Shown one piece after another: positions 16,805 to 24,672 of a stretch of DNA of 64,000 bases. The position numbers and the translations under genes are program-made. Origin of the DNA: Oscillospiraceae bacterium (GTDB lineage: Bacteria; Bacillota; Clostridia; Oscillospirales; SIG519); the NCBI GenBank assembly GCA_015067255.1, contig SVMS01000006.1, positions 1 to 64,000 on the forward strand, read 5' to 3'. How positions within the stretch are numbered: the stretch's first letter is position 1; every line of letters begins with the position of its first letter. Below the pieces are notes generated by a model. That model was not told the origin of the DNA. It saw only the letters and a program-made list of their open reading frames with translations, and made no database searches.

Positions 16805-16919
16805 TTAAAACAAAAATATAGAAAAAGAGAAAAACTCCTTTCCTATATCATTTTTAAGAATTAGCTTTAATTATTTATGTTTTTCTTTTTCTGCGGTCTG
16901 TGCCTTTTTCGACAGTCTG

Positions 16920-16950
16920 AAAGCAAGAACGGTTTCGTTCTTGCTTTTTT
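16920..16950 (+). terminator. Strong hairpin with T-run
   Basis: AAAGCAAGAACG (16920-16931), loop GTTT, CGTTCTTGCTTT (16936-16947), then more T. It has terminator form, but there is no gene immediately to its left on this strand. It borders hairpin array D. Confidence 0.75.
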
Positions 16951-16951
16951 A

Positions 16952-17090
16952 ATGAATTGCAATCTACGATTGCATGAATTGAAAGTAAATACTTTCATGA
17001 ATTACCTACGGCATAAATTGTGCCCAAGGGCACATTATTGCAATTCAATTCATGGCGTAAGCCAATTTATGATGCAAAGCATCAATTCAT
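16952..17090. repeat. Hairpin array D (ATGAATT-spaced, palindromic as a whole)
   Basis: The spacer ATGAATT occurs at 16952, 16974 and 16997. In the right arm the inverse spacer appears as AATTCAT at 17047, AATTTAT (one change) at 17064 and AATTCAT at 17084. Between spacers are short hairpins of unrelated sequence: GCAATC/GATTGC, GAAAGTA/TACTTTC, GTGCCC/GGGCAC, GGC/GCC and GATGC/GCATC, with two- to four-base loops. The architecture matches arrays B and C, with a different spacer. Confidence 0.8.
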
Positions 17091-17277
17091 TTCCCAAAAT
17101 CAATATTTTTTTCATTTTGGGGAAATAGAGCTTGTTTATATCAAACCTCTGCTTAATACTTTTTCAAAAGCTTTAGTTTTTCTTCAAATAATACTTTATT
17201 AAGTTGATTTTAAAGAATAAAAAATATTCAATAGATGTAAACGGCGGAGCCGCACCCTTTTTTCTTTTAGGCGGGAT

Positions 17278-18507
17278 TTATACCGCCGCTATTATGTCGC
17301 AGCAGTATAAAAACACCGATGCGCTCCAGCCCATCATTGTAGGCATTTCGTATTCGTCGGTTACGTCTAAGGTACCTGTTACACAGTTGTATTTTTCCCA
17401 TAGACCGCCTGTTTTTTCAAAATTATTTACAGTTGCATTTATATATTTTGATGCAAGCTCTTTTGCTTTTTCTTCTTGCTTACTGTTCAAAAGAGCTTCT
17501 ATTGCAAAAAAGTGAAGAGGGGGCCACGCATTTGGAAATTCCCACTGCAGCGGTCTTTCACCCTTGTTCTGACACGCCGCTATTCCGTGGGGATAGTAAA
17601 GAGCATCGAAAACTGTTTTTATAATAGACTGCGAGTTTTTCTCAACGTCAATATTTGCCCATAAAGGATAAAGCATAGCTACGCTGATAACATCGGAAAG
17701 AGTGTTTGTTTTATAATTATAGTCATAAAAACAGCCAGTTTTACTGTTAAAGCAATATTTATACATTAGCTCCTTGCGTTTGTTTCTTCTGTTTTCCCAA
17801 AGAGCTTCCGTTTTGGTGTTGAGCTCCTTTGAAAAATATAGCATATTGCTTTCAAATTTATAAAGAATACTGTTTAAATCTATGGGGATATAGTCAGCGC
17901 CCTTGCCGTTGTAGCGACAACAGAAATCCCAACCGCTTTCAGCCTCGGCAAGATAATTTTTTGCCATATCTATAAGGTTATCGGGCCTCTCAAGCTTTAA
18001 GCGTTCAAGCATATATTCGCCGAAAACAATAAGATAATCGTCGTCTGAGGAGTGATAATATCTGTTAAGTCCTGTGGGGGTCATTCTTTCAGTTTGCCAG
18101 AAGCTATATTCCTTTTCCAATATAGAATATGCTCTTTCAAGCCATTTTTTGTCCCCGTAAGTCTTATATAAATCCAAAACAGCTTCCGATAGAAGAGGGG
18201 GCTGACTTCTTTTCATTCCTATATGGGAATTGTCGTTGCCTACGTGCCCGAATTTTTCCACCTGATAAAGCATATTTTCAACGTTTTTGAGAGCCTGCTC
18301 AGACTCGTTGCTTTTGATAAGTCCTATATTTATAAAATAAGTGTCCCAATAAAACTGAGTTTTGCAAAAAAATCCGTTCATAGACGGAGTTGAAAAGGGA
18401 TAGGGCAACGGATAAATTTCTTTTTCGTCAACCTCTCCGTCAAAAAGACAGTTTTCCCAATTTTTATATATGTAATTTTTTACTTTGTCTATTGAAATTT
18501 TGTCCAT
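17278..18507 (-). CDS. GH37 (trehalase)-like (alpha/alpha)6 glycosidase
   Basis: A 409-residue cytoplasmic enzyme without a signal peptide. Trehalase-family signatures are visible: FYWDTYF near residue 50 (family WDxY), QWEFPNAWPPLHFFAIEALL around 310 (family QWDxPxGWxP) and a C-terminal DVTDEYEMPTMMGWSASVFL in place of GGGGEY-Q-GFGWTNGV. It is shorter than true trehalases (about 500 or more), and its partner genes are uronate and rhamnose enzymes, so the substrate is probably a pectin-derived oligosaccharide rather than trehalose (inference). The start is the ATG at 18507. The TGAGG six bases before it overlaps the stop of the GH4 gene, pointing to coupled translation; an in-frame TTG at 18519 has no ribosome site. 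Confidence 0.75.
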   Translation of the reverse strand: MDKISIDKVKNYIYKNWENCLFDGEVDEKEIYPLPYPFSTPSMNGFFCKTQFYWDTYFINIGLIKSNESEQALKNVENMLYQVEKFGHVGNDNSHIGMKRSQPPLLSEAVLDLYKTYGDKKWLERAYSILEKEYSFWQTERMTPTGLNRYYHSSDDDYLIVFGEYMLERLKLERPDNLIDMAKNYLAEAESGWDFCCRYNGKGADYIPIDLNSILYKFESNMLYFSKELNTKTEALWENRRNKRKELMYKYCFNSKTGCFYDYNYKTNTLSDVISVAMLYPLWANIDVEKNSQSIIKTVFDALYYPHGIAACQNKGERPLQWEFPNAWPPLHFFAIEALLNSKQEEKAKELASKYINATVNNFEKTGGLWEKYNCVTGTLDVTDEYEMPTMMGWSASVFLYCCDIIAAV

Positions 18508-18515
18508 ATTAAGCC

Positions 18516-19901
18516 TCAATTAAATTTAATATATTTTTTGGTGTTATCTATCATTTTATCAAAAAGCGTCTTTGCGTCTGAAAGACTGAGGGTTACCTGC
18601 GGGTCATTGCAAAATGCCTTGAAGGCATCATAGGGTCTTGCGTTGACTGCGGCATCTACAACGGTTTCCTGATTGTATACGTGTCTTGCAATAAGACCTA
18701 AAACAGAGTCGGGAAGCTTGGGAGCACTTATAGGAATTATCTGATTGTTTCTGAATACCGCATTTGTTTCCACTACGGCATCTAAGGGTAATTCCTTTAT
18801 CTGATTTTTATTTGGCAGATTTACATTTGTAACAAGGTCGCCTAAGCCTACAAGAGCTTTTATCTGCCTTACTCCCTCTTCGCCTGTGGGAGTTATTGTA
18901 AGCTCCTTTTCGTTTCTTACATATTTTTGTGTTTCCTCAAGCTTTTCCTTTAAGGACTGCTTACGCCATTGGGCAGTAGTTATTGAAAAATGCCATTCTT
19001 TAATTGTTTCAAGGTCTTTTAAATACCAATATCTCGGTGCAAATTCAGCTAAGTGACGGTCTCCCGCCGCCGCCATTACGCCGTATCTCTTATAAAGGTC
19101 AAATTTTACTCGCTCGTGGGAAACAAAGGTGTTGCTCAGCCATAAGTCCTGCTCCTTTTCCCAATATCCGCTTTCGTAATGCTTTTCAACGAATTTATCG
19201 TAAATTTCCATTAAGTCAATATTCTGATAGCGAGCGCTGTTTATCCAGGTAAAATGGTTTATTCCCGAAACGCTTACCTTGATTTCTTTTCTGTCAACCT
19301 TTTCCATTCCCGTAAATTCACTTAAGGCGTTGGAAAGAAGCTCCTGCGCTCCGAAAACCTCGTGACAGCACCCGAAAGCCTTTATCTGCGGGAAAACTTT
19401 ATAAAGGGTGCGTACGCACATAGTCATAGGATTTGTATAGTTTATAACAAAGGCTTCGGGACAAAACTCCTTTATAGCTTCTGCAATTTCCATATACATA
19501 GGCACAGTTCTTAAGGCTCTTAAAATACCGCCGGGACCCACAGTATCGCCTACGGACTGATAAATGCCGTATTTCTGAGGCTCTTCAAGGTCGGAAGCCA
19601 TTTCGTCAAAGGTGCCGGGTAAAATGGAGATAATAACAAAATCGGCACCTGTCAAAGCCTCCTTCAAAGAGGTAACAGCCTTATAAACCCAATTGCTCTG
19701 AGCATTTTCAAGAGTTGAAATTTTATTACCTATAATTTCATTGTCATAGGCTGCCTGCATATCTATATCATAAAGCTTTACTGTGCCGCAAAGGCTTTTT
19801 TCCAAAGCTAAATCGCTCATAAGACCTCTTGCCCAGCCTCTTGAACCGCCGCCTATATAGGCTATATTTATACCCTCTGCAAAATCCTTGTAAATTTTCA
19901 T
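18516..19901 (-). CDS. GH4 family glycosidase, probable alpha-galacturonidase (LplD-like)
   Basis: A 461-residue NAD+- and Mn2+-dependent glycosidase of family GH4. The N-terminus has the Rossmann motif NIAYIGGGSRGW. Further on are INYTNPMTM, the metal-binding Cys in CHEVFG (about residue 190) and SGINHFTW. The CHEV type of Cys motif and overall similarity fit LplD of Bacillus, shown to be an alpha-galacturonidase, rather than a phospho-beta-glucosidase. It would release galacturonate for UxaC, encoded divergently. AAGGAG precedes the ATG. The gene is driven by a consensus promoter with a LacI-type operator in its leader, and the GH37-like gene follows directly. Confidence 0.85.
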   Translation of the reverse strand: MKIYKDFAEGINIAYIGGGSRGWARGLMSDLALEKSLCGTVKLYDIDMQAAYDNEIIGNKISTLENAQSNWVYKAVTSLKEALTGADFVIISILPGTFDEMASDLEEPQKYGIYQSVGDTVGPGGILRALRTVPMYMEIAEAIKEFCPEAFVINYTNPMTMCVRTLYKVFPQIKAFGCCHEVFGAQELLSNALSEFTGMEKVDRKEIKVSVSGINHFTWINSARYQNIDLMEIYDKFVEKHYESGYWEKEQDLWLSNTFVSHERVKFDLYKRYGVMAAAGDRHLAEFAPRYWYLKDLETIKEWHFSITTAQWRKQSLKEKLEETQKYVRNEKELTITPTGEEGVRQIKALVGLGDLVTNVNLPNKNQIKELPLDAVVETNAVFRNNQIIPISAPKLPDSVLGLIARHVYNQETVVDAAVNARPYDAFKAFCNDPQVTLSLSDAKTLFDKMIDNTKKYIKFN

Positions 19902-19918
19902 ACTATTTTCTCCTTTTT

Positions 19919-19932
19919 TGTAACCGCTTACA
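19919..19932. promoter_or_regulatory. LacI/GalR-family operator O1
   Basis: TGTAACCGCTTACA is a near-palindrome of the LacI-family consensus TGTAANCGNTTACA. It lies just before the ribosome site of the GH4 gene, about 25-38 bases into its predicted transcript. A second copy lies about 124 bp away. The LacI gene at 21473 is the obvious reader. Confidence 0.85.
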
Positions 19933-19963
19933 ATATTGCAAAATTACACAAGCTAATAAGCCT

Positions 19964-19992
19964 ATTATATCCATATAATATATATTTGTCAA
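19964..19992 (-). promoter_or_regulatory. Perfect consensus promoter for the GH4-GH37 transcript
   Basis: On the minus strand TTGACA (19992-19987), exactly 17 bases, TATAAT (19969-19964). A fully consensus promoter implies high expression when the operator downstream is free. Confidence 0.88.
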
Positions 19993-20013
19993 TATATTTT
20001 TTCTTGATATCTC

Positions 20014-20042
20014 TTGACAAAAGGGTAAATATGCTTTATCAT
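20014..20042 (+). promoter_or_regulatory. Promoter of the uxaC operon
   Basis: TTGACA (20014-20019), 17 bases, TATCAT (20037-20042). Operator O2 begins on the next base, so a bound repressor would cover the transcription start. Confidence 0.88.
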
Positions 20043-20056
20043 AGTAAGCGGTTACA
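20043..20056. promoter_or_regulatory. LacI/GalR-family operator O2
   Basis: AGTAAGCGGTTACA matches the inverse of O1 at 13 of 14 positions. It abuts the -10 box of the uxaC promoter, a classic repression position. Confidence 0.85.
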
Positions 20057-20081
20057 TTGTTTTTTGAAAGGAAAAGGCTAT

Positions 20082-21476
20082 ATGATAATAGGCGAAAAAT
20101 TTTTACTGAAAAATGAAACTGCTTTCAAGCTTTATCAAAGCTTTGCAAAGGATATGCCTATCATTGATTATCATTGTCATATCAGTCCCGAGCAGATTTA
20201 TCAAAATGCTCATTTTGAAAATCTCACTCAAATATGGCTTTACGGGGACCATTATAAGTGGCGTCAGATGCGCCTTTTCGGAATAGATGAAAAATATATT
20301 ACAGGGGGCGCAGGCGATTACGAAAAGCTGTATCAGTTTGCCGCAATTTTGCCTAAGCTTATCGGCAACCCCTTATACCATTGGTGCCATTTAGAGCTTA
20401 AGCGTTATTTTGATATTGATTTGGAGCTTAATTGCGAAAATCTGCCTGAGATTTGGGAGATAACCTGTCAGAAGCTAAAGACCTTAGGCGTGCGGGACAT
20501 AATTAAAAAATCGAATGTCTATGCTATATGTACTACCGACGACCCCGTTGACAGCCTTGAATATCACAGTCTTATAAAAAATGACTCAAGCTTTGATGTA
20601 AAGGTTTTGCCTGCTTTTCGTCCCGATAAAGCAATTAATATTGATAAGGACGGCTTTTTCTCTTATATTGAAAGGCTTTCCCTTTGCACAGGGATAAAAA
20701 TAAACTGTCTTTCAGCTTTGGAAAAGGCTCTTTTAAGCCGTCTTGATTATTTTTGCAAAATGGGCTGTGTTGCCGCCGACTGCGGTATTGAATACATACC
20801 CTTTGAAAAAGCAGATTATTCAAAGGTTGATAAAATATTTAAAAATGCCATTTCGGGCAAAAAGCCCTCTTTACAGGAAAGCGATATTTTTAAAACTCAT
20901 ATTTTGCTGTTCCTTTCAAGAAACTATGCAAAAAGAAACATTGTTTCCGAGCTTCATTACGGCGTTGAACGTAATGTAAATTCCAATATGTTTGACCTTT
21001 TAGGAGCTGATACGGGATATGATACTGTTTTGTCTGATAGTGTTTCCCGTCTTGCTGAGCTTTTCAACGAGCTTGACAAGAGGGAAGAACTTCCCAAAAC
21101 AATAGTTTATTCCATAAATCCCAACGATAATTTAATGATAAATACTGTCTGCGGTGCTTTCAGTGAGAGAAGCGTTAAAGGTAAGCTGCAGCAGGGCAGT
21201 GCCTGGTGGTTTAACGATACAAAGGAAGGTATGGAGGCTCAGCTTAAGGCTATGGCATCTGTTTACGGCATTGACTGTTTTATAGGTATGCTGACTGACA
21301 GCCGAAGCTTTTTATCCTATACAAGACACGAATATTTCAGAAGAATTTTATGTAATTATTTCGGGTGTCTCATTGAAGAGGGTGAATATCCCCTCAACGC
21401 TTCAATAGGTGATATTATCAAAAACATATGCTTTGAAAATGCCAAAAAATATTTCTGTTTAGGTGAAAACAAATGA
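20082..21476 (+). CDS. uxaC: Glucuronate/galacturonate isomerase
   Basis: Uronate isomerase, which converts D-glucuronate to D-fructuronate and D-galacturonate to D-tagaturonate in the cytoplasm. It has 464 residues (E. coli 470). The amidohydrolase-type metal motif DYHCHISPEQI is at about residues 28-38, followed by the family blocks IWLYGDHYKWRQMRLFG and YAICTTDDPVDSLEYH, and C-terminal GSAWWFNDTKEGMEAQL. The start is the ATG at 20082, preceded by GAAAGG; an earlier in-frame start at 19986 would lie upstream of the promoter. It is the first gene of the rightward operon; the lacI gene overlaps its stop by four bases (ATGA). Confidence 0.95.
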   Translation: MIIGEKFLLKNETAFKLYQSFAKDMPIIDYHCHISPEQIYQNAHFENLTQIWLYGDHYKWRQMRLFGIDEKYITGGAGDYEKLYQFAAILPKLIGNPLYHWCHLELKRYFDIDLELNCENLPEIWEITCQKLKTLGVRDIIKKSNVYAICTTDDPVDSLEYHSLIKNDSSFDVKVLPAFRPDKAINIDKDGFFSYIERLSLCTGIKINCLSALEKALLSRLDYFCKMGCVAADCGIEYIPFEKADYSKVDKIFKNAISGKKPSLQESDIFKTHILLFLSRNYAKRNIVSELHYGVERNVNSNMFDLLGADTGYDTVLSDSVSRLAELFNELDKREELPKTIVYSINPNDNLMINTVCGAFSERSVKGKLQQGSAWWFNDTKEGMEAQLKAMASVYGIDCFIGMLTDSRSFLSYTRHEYFRRILCNYFGCLIEEGEYPLNASIGDIIKNICFENAKKYFCLGENK

Positions 21477-22459
21477 ACATATACGATATTGCAAGGCTTG
21501 CCGGTGTTTCCACAGCTACGGTATCAAGAGCCATAAGCGGAAAAAACATCAGCGAGAAAACAAGAAAGAAAATTCTTGAAATAATTGAAAAGGAAAATTT
21601 CCGTCCCAACTCCTTTGCACAGGGCTTAAATCAGACAAGCGTCAAAATCGTTGGTATTCTTATTTCGGAAATTGACGATTTATATTATGCCAAGGCGGTT
21701 TCAGTGCTTGAAAAACAGCTCAAGCTCAACAATTACGATATGATTTTATACTGCACGGGAACTGACCTTTCAACAACCTCTCAATACATAAGTCAGATGA
21801 TATACAGAAATGTAGACGCTATTTTTATAATAGGCTCGAAATTTCATTCTCAGCAAAAGGCTGTATCAAAGCTTTTAAAAAATACCGATATTCCTACAAT
21901 AACGATAAACTTAGAAACAAATGAGGATTATATCTACAATGTAATTTCCGATGAGTTTGAAGCCTTTAAAAATGCGGTAGCCTTTTTAAATCAAAAAGGG
22001 CACGATAGCTTTCTTTATATGTATGATACCGACTCTGCAAGCGGATTAAATAAGCTTAACGGCTTTAAAAAAGGAATTGACAAATGTCAGCTTGATATAA
22101 AAAATCAGCATATTTTAAAATGCAAGAGAAATATAGAAAGTGCAAAGCAGACAGCTCTTGACATTTTAAAGAAAAACCCAAAAATAACAGCGGTTATCTG
22201 CTCTGCCGATGAAATTGCCGCAGGTGTTGTAAAGGCGGCTAAGGAGCTTGACATTTCAATTCCCAAGGATTTGGCGGTAATAGGCTGTGATAACTCCGTT
22301 ATTTCCGATTGCTCAACTCCTGCAATAACCTCTATTGACAACAGGGTGGGCACTCTTTGTGAAATCGGAGTAAATCTTTTTAATTCTTTAGTTGACAAAA
22401 AAACAATGGCTCAGAAAAATGTTGTGCCCTGTGAAATTATCGAAAAACAAACTACCTAA
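21473..22459 (+). CDS. LacI/GalR-family repressor of the uronate-rhamnose locus
   Basis: A 328-residue regulator. Helix-turn-helix and hinge occupy residues 1-55 (NIYDIARLAGVSTATVSRAI), followed by a periplasmic-binding-protein-like sugar domain ending IPKDLAVIGCDNSVISDCST. It overlaps uxaC by four bases (ATGA), so the two are translated together. The two operators in the divergent promoter region upstream fit the binding consensus of this family, making this the likely autoregulated repressor of both arms. The inducer is probably a uronate or an early breakdown product (inference); an ExuR-like role is plausible. Confidence 0.92.
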   Translation: MNIYDIARLAGVSTATVSRAISGKNISEKTRKKILEIIEKENFRPNSFAQGLNQTSVKIVGILISEIDDLYYAKAVSVLEKQLKLNNYDMILYCTGTDLSTTSQYISQMIYRNVDAIFIIGSKFHSQQKAVSKLLKNTDIPTITINLETNEDYIYNVISDEFEAFKNAVAFLNQKGHDSFLYMYDTDSASGLNKLNGFKKGIDKCQLDIKNQHILKCKRNIESAKQTALDILKKNPKITAVICSADEIAAGVVKAAKELDISIPKDLAVIGCDNSVISDCSTPAITSIDNRVGTLCEIGVNLFNSLVDKKTMAQKNVVPCEIIEKQTT

Positions 22460-22471
22460 GGATGTGAAAAA

Positions 22472-23527
22472 ATGGCAAGAAATTTTAAGCCCACAGTATA
22501 TTGGGACAGTATAGCTTCTGAGCATATCCCGAAAATGAGCTTTGAAAGCTGTAATGAAAGCTTTGAAGGCTGGCATAAAAAAGCTCTTGAAAAATTAAAA
22601 GCTCTTATGGGAGAGCTTCCCGAAAAGGTGCCTTTAAATGCTGAAATTGAATTTAAGCAAGAGGACAACGGCATTATAAGAGAAAGAGTTGTTATAGATA
22701 CAGAAAAATATATGTCGATGCCTATGTACGTTATTTATCCTAAGGATATAAAGCCCGACAAAAGCACTCCTGCCATTCTCTGCTGTCACGGACACGGGCT
22801 TTTCGGTAAGGACTGCGTTGCGGGAATACGCTCTGACGAAGCTCATATAGCTGATATAGAGTCCCAGAATTACAATTACGGCGAGCTTATGGCACGCCAC
22901 GGGTATATCACCTTCTGTCCCGATTTGAGAGGCTTCGGGGAAAGAAACGACAGAATAGACCCATTCCCCGGCAGAGATGCCTGCAACATAAACTTTATAA
23001 AAGGCGCTCTTTTTGACAGCTATACCTTAGCTTTAAACATATTTGATATGATGCGCTGTATTGACTATATGCAGGAGAGAGCCGAGGTAAATGCAGATAA
23101 GATAGGAATTATGGGTCTTAGCTACGGCGGCACAATTACAACCTTTACTGCGGCTCTTGACGAAAGAATTAAAGCTGCCGACATTATCTGCTATGTAAAT
23201 TCCTTTGAAAAATTTGCAATAAACAGAGCTAATTTCTGCGGTGCGCAAATTCTTCCCGGGCTTTATAATTATCTTGATGTTTCGGATATTGCAGGTCTTA
23301 TTGCGCCCCGTCCTTTACTTATTGAAATGGGACTTTATGACGATTGCTTTTATATCGAAGATACAAAGGCAGGCTTTGAAAAGGTTGAAAAAATATATAC
23401 TGCTGCAAATGCAAGGGAAAAGCTTTTTGATGATGTATGTCCTGTAAAGCACGCATTTTGCAATAACAAGGCGTATTCATTCTTTGATAATTGCTTTAAC
23501 TTTAACAAAAAGGAGTCAATTAAATGA
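22472..23527 (+). CDS. Alpha/beta hydrolase, probable sugar esterase
   Basis: A 351-residue cytoplasmic alpha/beta hydrolase related to acetyl-xylan-esterase and dienelactone-hydrolase type enzymes. The oxyanion segment CCHGHGLFG is near residue 107, the nucleophile elbow GLSYGG near 215, the acid in MGLYDDCF near 288 and the His in VKHAF near 326. The triad is therefore complete. There is no signal peptide, so it would act on imported oligosaccharides. Between uronate and rhamnose genes, removal of acetyl or methyl groups from pectin fragments is a sensible guess. It begins 12 bases after lacI and ends in a four-base overlap with the next gene. Confidence 0.75.
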   Translation: MARNFKPTVYWDSIASEHIPKMSFESCNESFEGWHKKALEKLKALMGELPEKVPLNAEIEFKQEDNGIIRERVVIDTEKYMSMPMYVIYPKDIKPDKSTPAILCCHGHGLFGKDCVAGIRSDEAHIADIESQNYNYGELMARHGYITFCPDLRGFGERNDRIDPFPGRDACNINFIKGALFDSYTLALNIFDMMRCIDYMQERAEVNADKIGIMGLSYGGTITTFTAALDERIKAADIICYVNSFEKFAINRANFCGAQILPGLYNYLDVSDIAGLIAPRPLLIEMGLYDDCFYIEDTKAGFEKVEKIYTAANAREKLFDDVCPVKHAFCNNKAYSFFDNCFNFNKKESIK

Positions 23528-24663
23528 ATATAGGAATTATAGGAACAGGCAGACGCTCAGCGGCATATGTTGAGCTAATAAACTCAAATAAATATGAAAA
23601 TGTAAAAATAACTGCCCTTGCAGACAGTAAAAGTGAAAATCTTGAAGGCTGTAAAAATCTTTATTTTAAAGATAAAGAGGTTTCCTGCTACGATAATTAC
23701 ATTGACCTTTTAAATGACAAAAATGTAGATGCAATAATAATTTGCACTCCCGACACAACACACAGAGAAATAGCAATAAATGCAATAAAATACGATAAGC
23801 ATATTCTTTTGGAAAAGCCTATTGCCACCACAGCGGAGGATGCAAAGGCAATCTATTTTGCCTGCAAGGATTACAAAAAGACTATCTGCTTAGGCTTTGT
23901 TTTAAGATATACTCAGTTTTACAGAAAAATAAAGAGCATTATAGATAACGGAGATATCGGAGAGGTTATTTCCATAGAGGCAAAGGAAATGCTCAACTAC
24001 ACTCACGCCAGCAGCTTTTACCGCAGATGGCACCGTGACAGCTCTACAAACGGCGGTCTTTTAAATGCAAAATGCAGTCACGATTTGGATATACTTTGCT
24101 GGCTTGCAGGAAAAAACCCCGAATATGTAAGCTCCTTTGGCGGCTGTACTCATTTTGTGGAAAATGAAAAGGCTTCCGACATCTGTGATAACTGCAAAAT
24201 TAAAGATAGCTGTATTTATGATTACAATACTATTGATTACGGCTGTCTTGCACCGGTTGACAATAATTGTGTATACAACTGCAAAAAGGATATAATTGAC
24301 CATCAGGTTTTAAATATTCAGTTTGGAAATAACGTAACGGCAAGCTTTACTCTTTCTCTTTTAAGCGCTTATGAAAACAGAAGCATTATGATTTTCGGCA
24401 CAAAGGGAACTATAAGCGGAGATTTCAATGCACGCACCATAACAGTTAAGGATTTACGTCCTGACAGTGCAATTACTTATCATTTGCCCGAGCAACAATG
24501 GGGACATAACGGCGGAGACAGCGGAATAATGGCAGATTTCATAAAATCAGCTTGCTCCGATAAGCCCATAAACGACGTAAAGTCAGGATATTTAAGCTCA
24601 ATACTTGCCCTTAATGCAGACATAAGCAGAAAAACAAAAAAGATTGTTCCTATTGAACTGTAA
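23524..24663 (+). CDS. Gfo/Idh/MocA-family oxidoreductase
   Basis: A 379-residue NAD(P)-dependent sugar oxidoreductase. The N-terminal Rossmann motif is GIIGTGRRS (residues 4-12) and the catalytic EKPIATT block lies around residue 98. The C-terminal domain has an unusual cysteine cluster (CDNCKIKDSC, about residues 220-230) common in a subgroup of these enzymes. Substrates in this family vary widely and cannot be read from sequence; oxidation of a rhamnose, uronate or amino-sugar derivative would fit. AAAGGAG precedes the ATG, which overlaps the esterase stop. Confidence 0.82.
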   Translation: MNIGIIGTGRRSAAYVELINSNKYENVKITALADSKSENLEGCKNLYFKDKEVSCYDNYIDLLNDKNVDAIIICTPDTTHREIAINAIKYDKHILLEKPIATTAEDAKAIYFACKDYKKTICLGFVLRYTQFYRKIKSIIDNGDIGEVISIEAKEMLNYTHASSFYRRWHRDSSTNGGLLNAKCSHDLDILCWLAGKNPEYVSSFGGCTHFVENEKASDICDNCKIKDSCIYDYNTIDYGCLAPVDNNCVYNCKKDIIDHQVLNIQFGNNVTASFTLSLLSAYENRSIMIFGTKGTISGDFNARTITVKDLRPDSAITYHLPEQQWGHNGGDSGIMADFIKSACSDKPINDVKSGYLSSILALNADISRKTKKIVPIEL

Positions 24664-24672
24664 GGTGATAAT

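Noticed and set aside
16952-17090. Hairpin arrays considered as CRISPR
   Set aside because: The constant unit is only seven bases, the intervening segments are self-complementary and of uneven length, and the constant unit reverses orientation. No cas genes are present.
16464-17128. Several 60-85 codon frames between the symporter and GH37-like genes
   Set aside because: All pass through palindromes or the hairpin array, on both strands alike, with no family resemblance.
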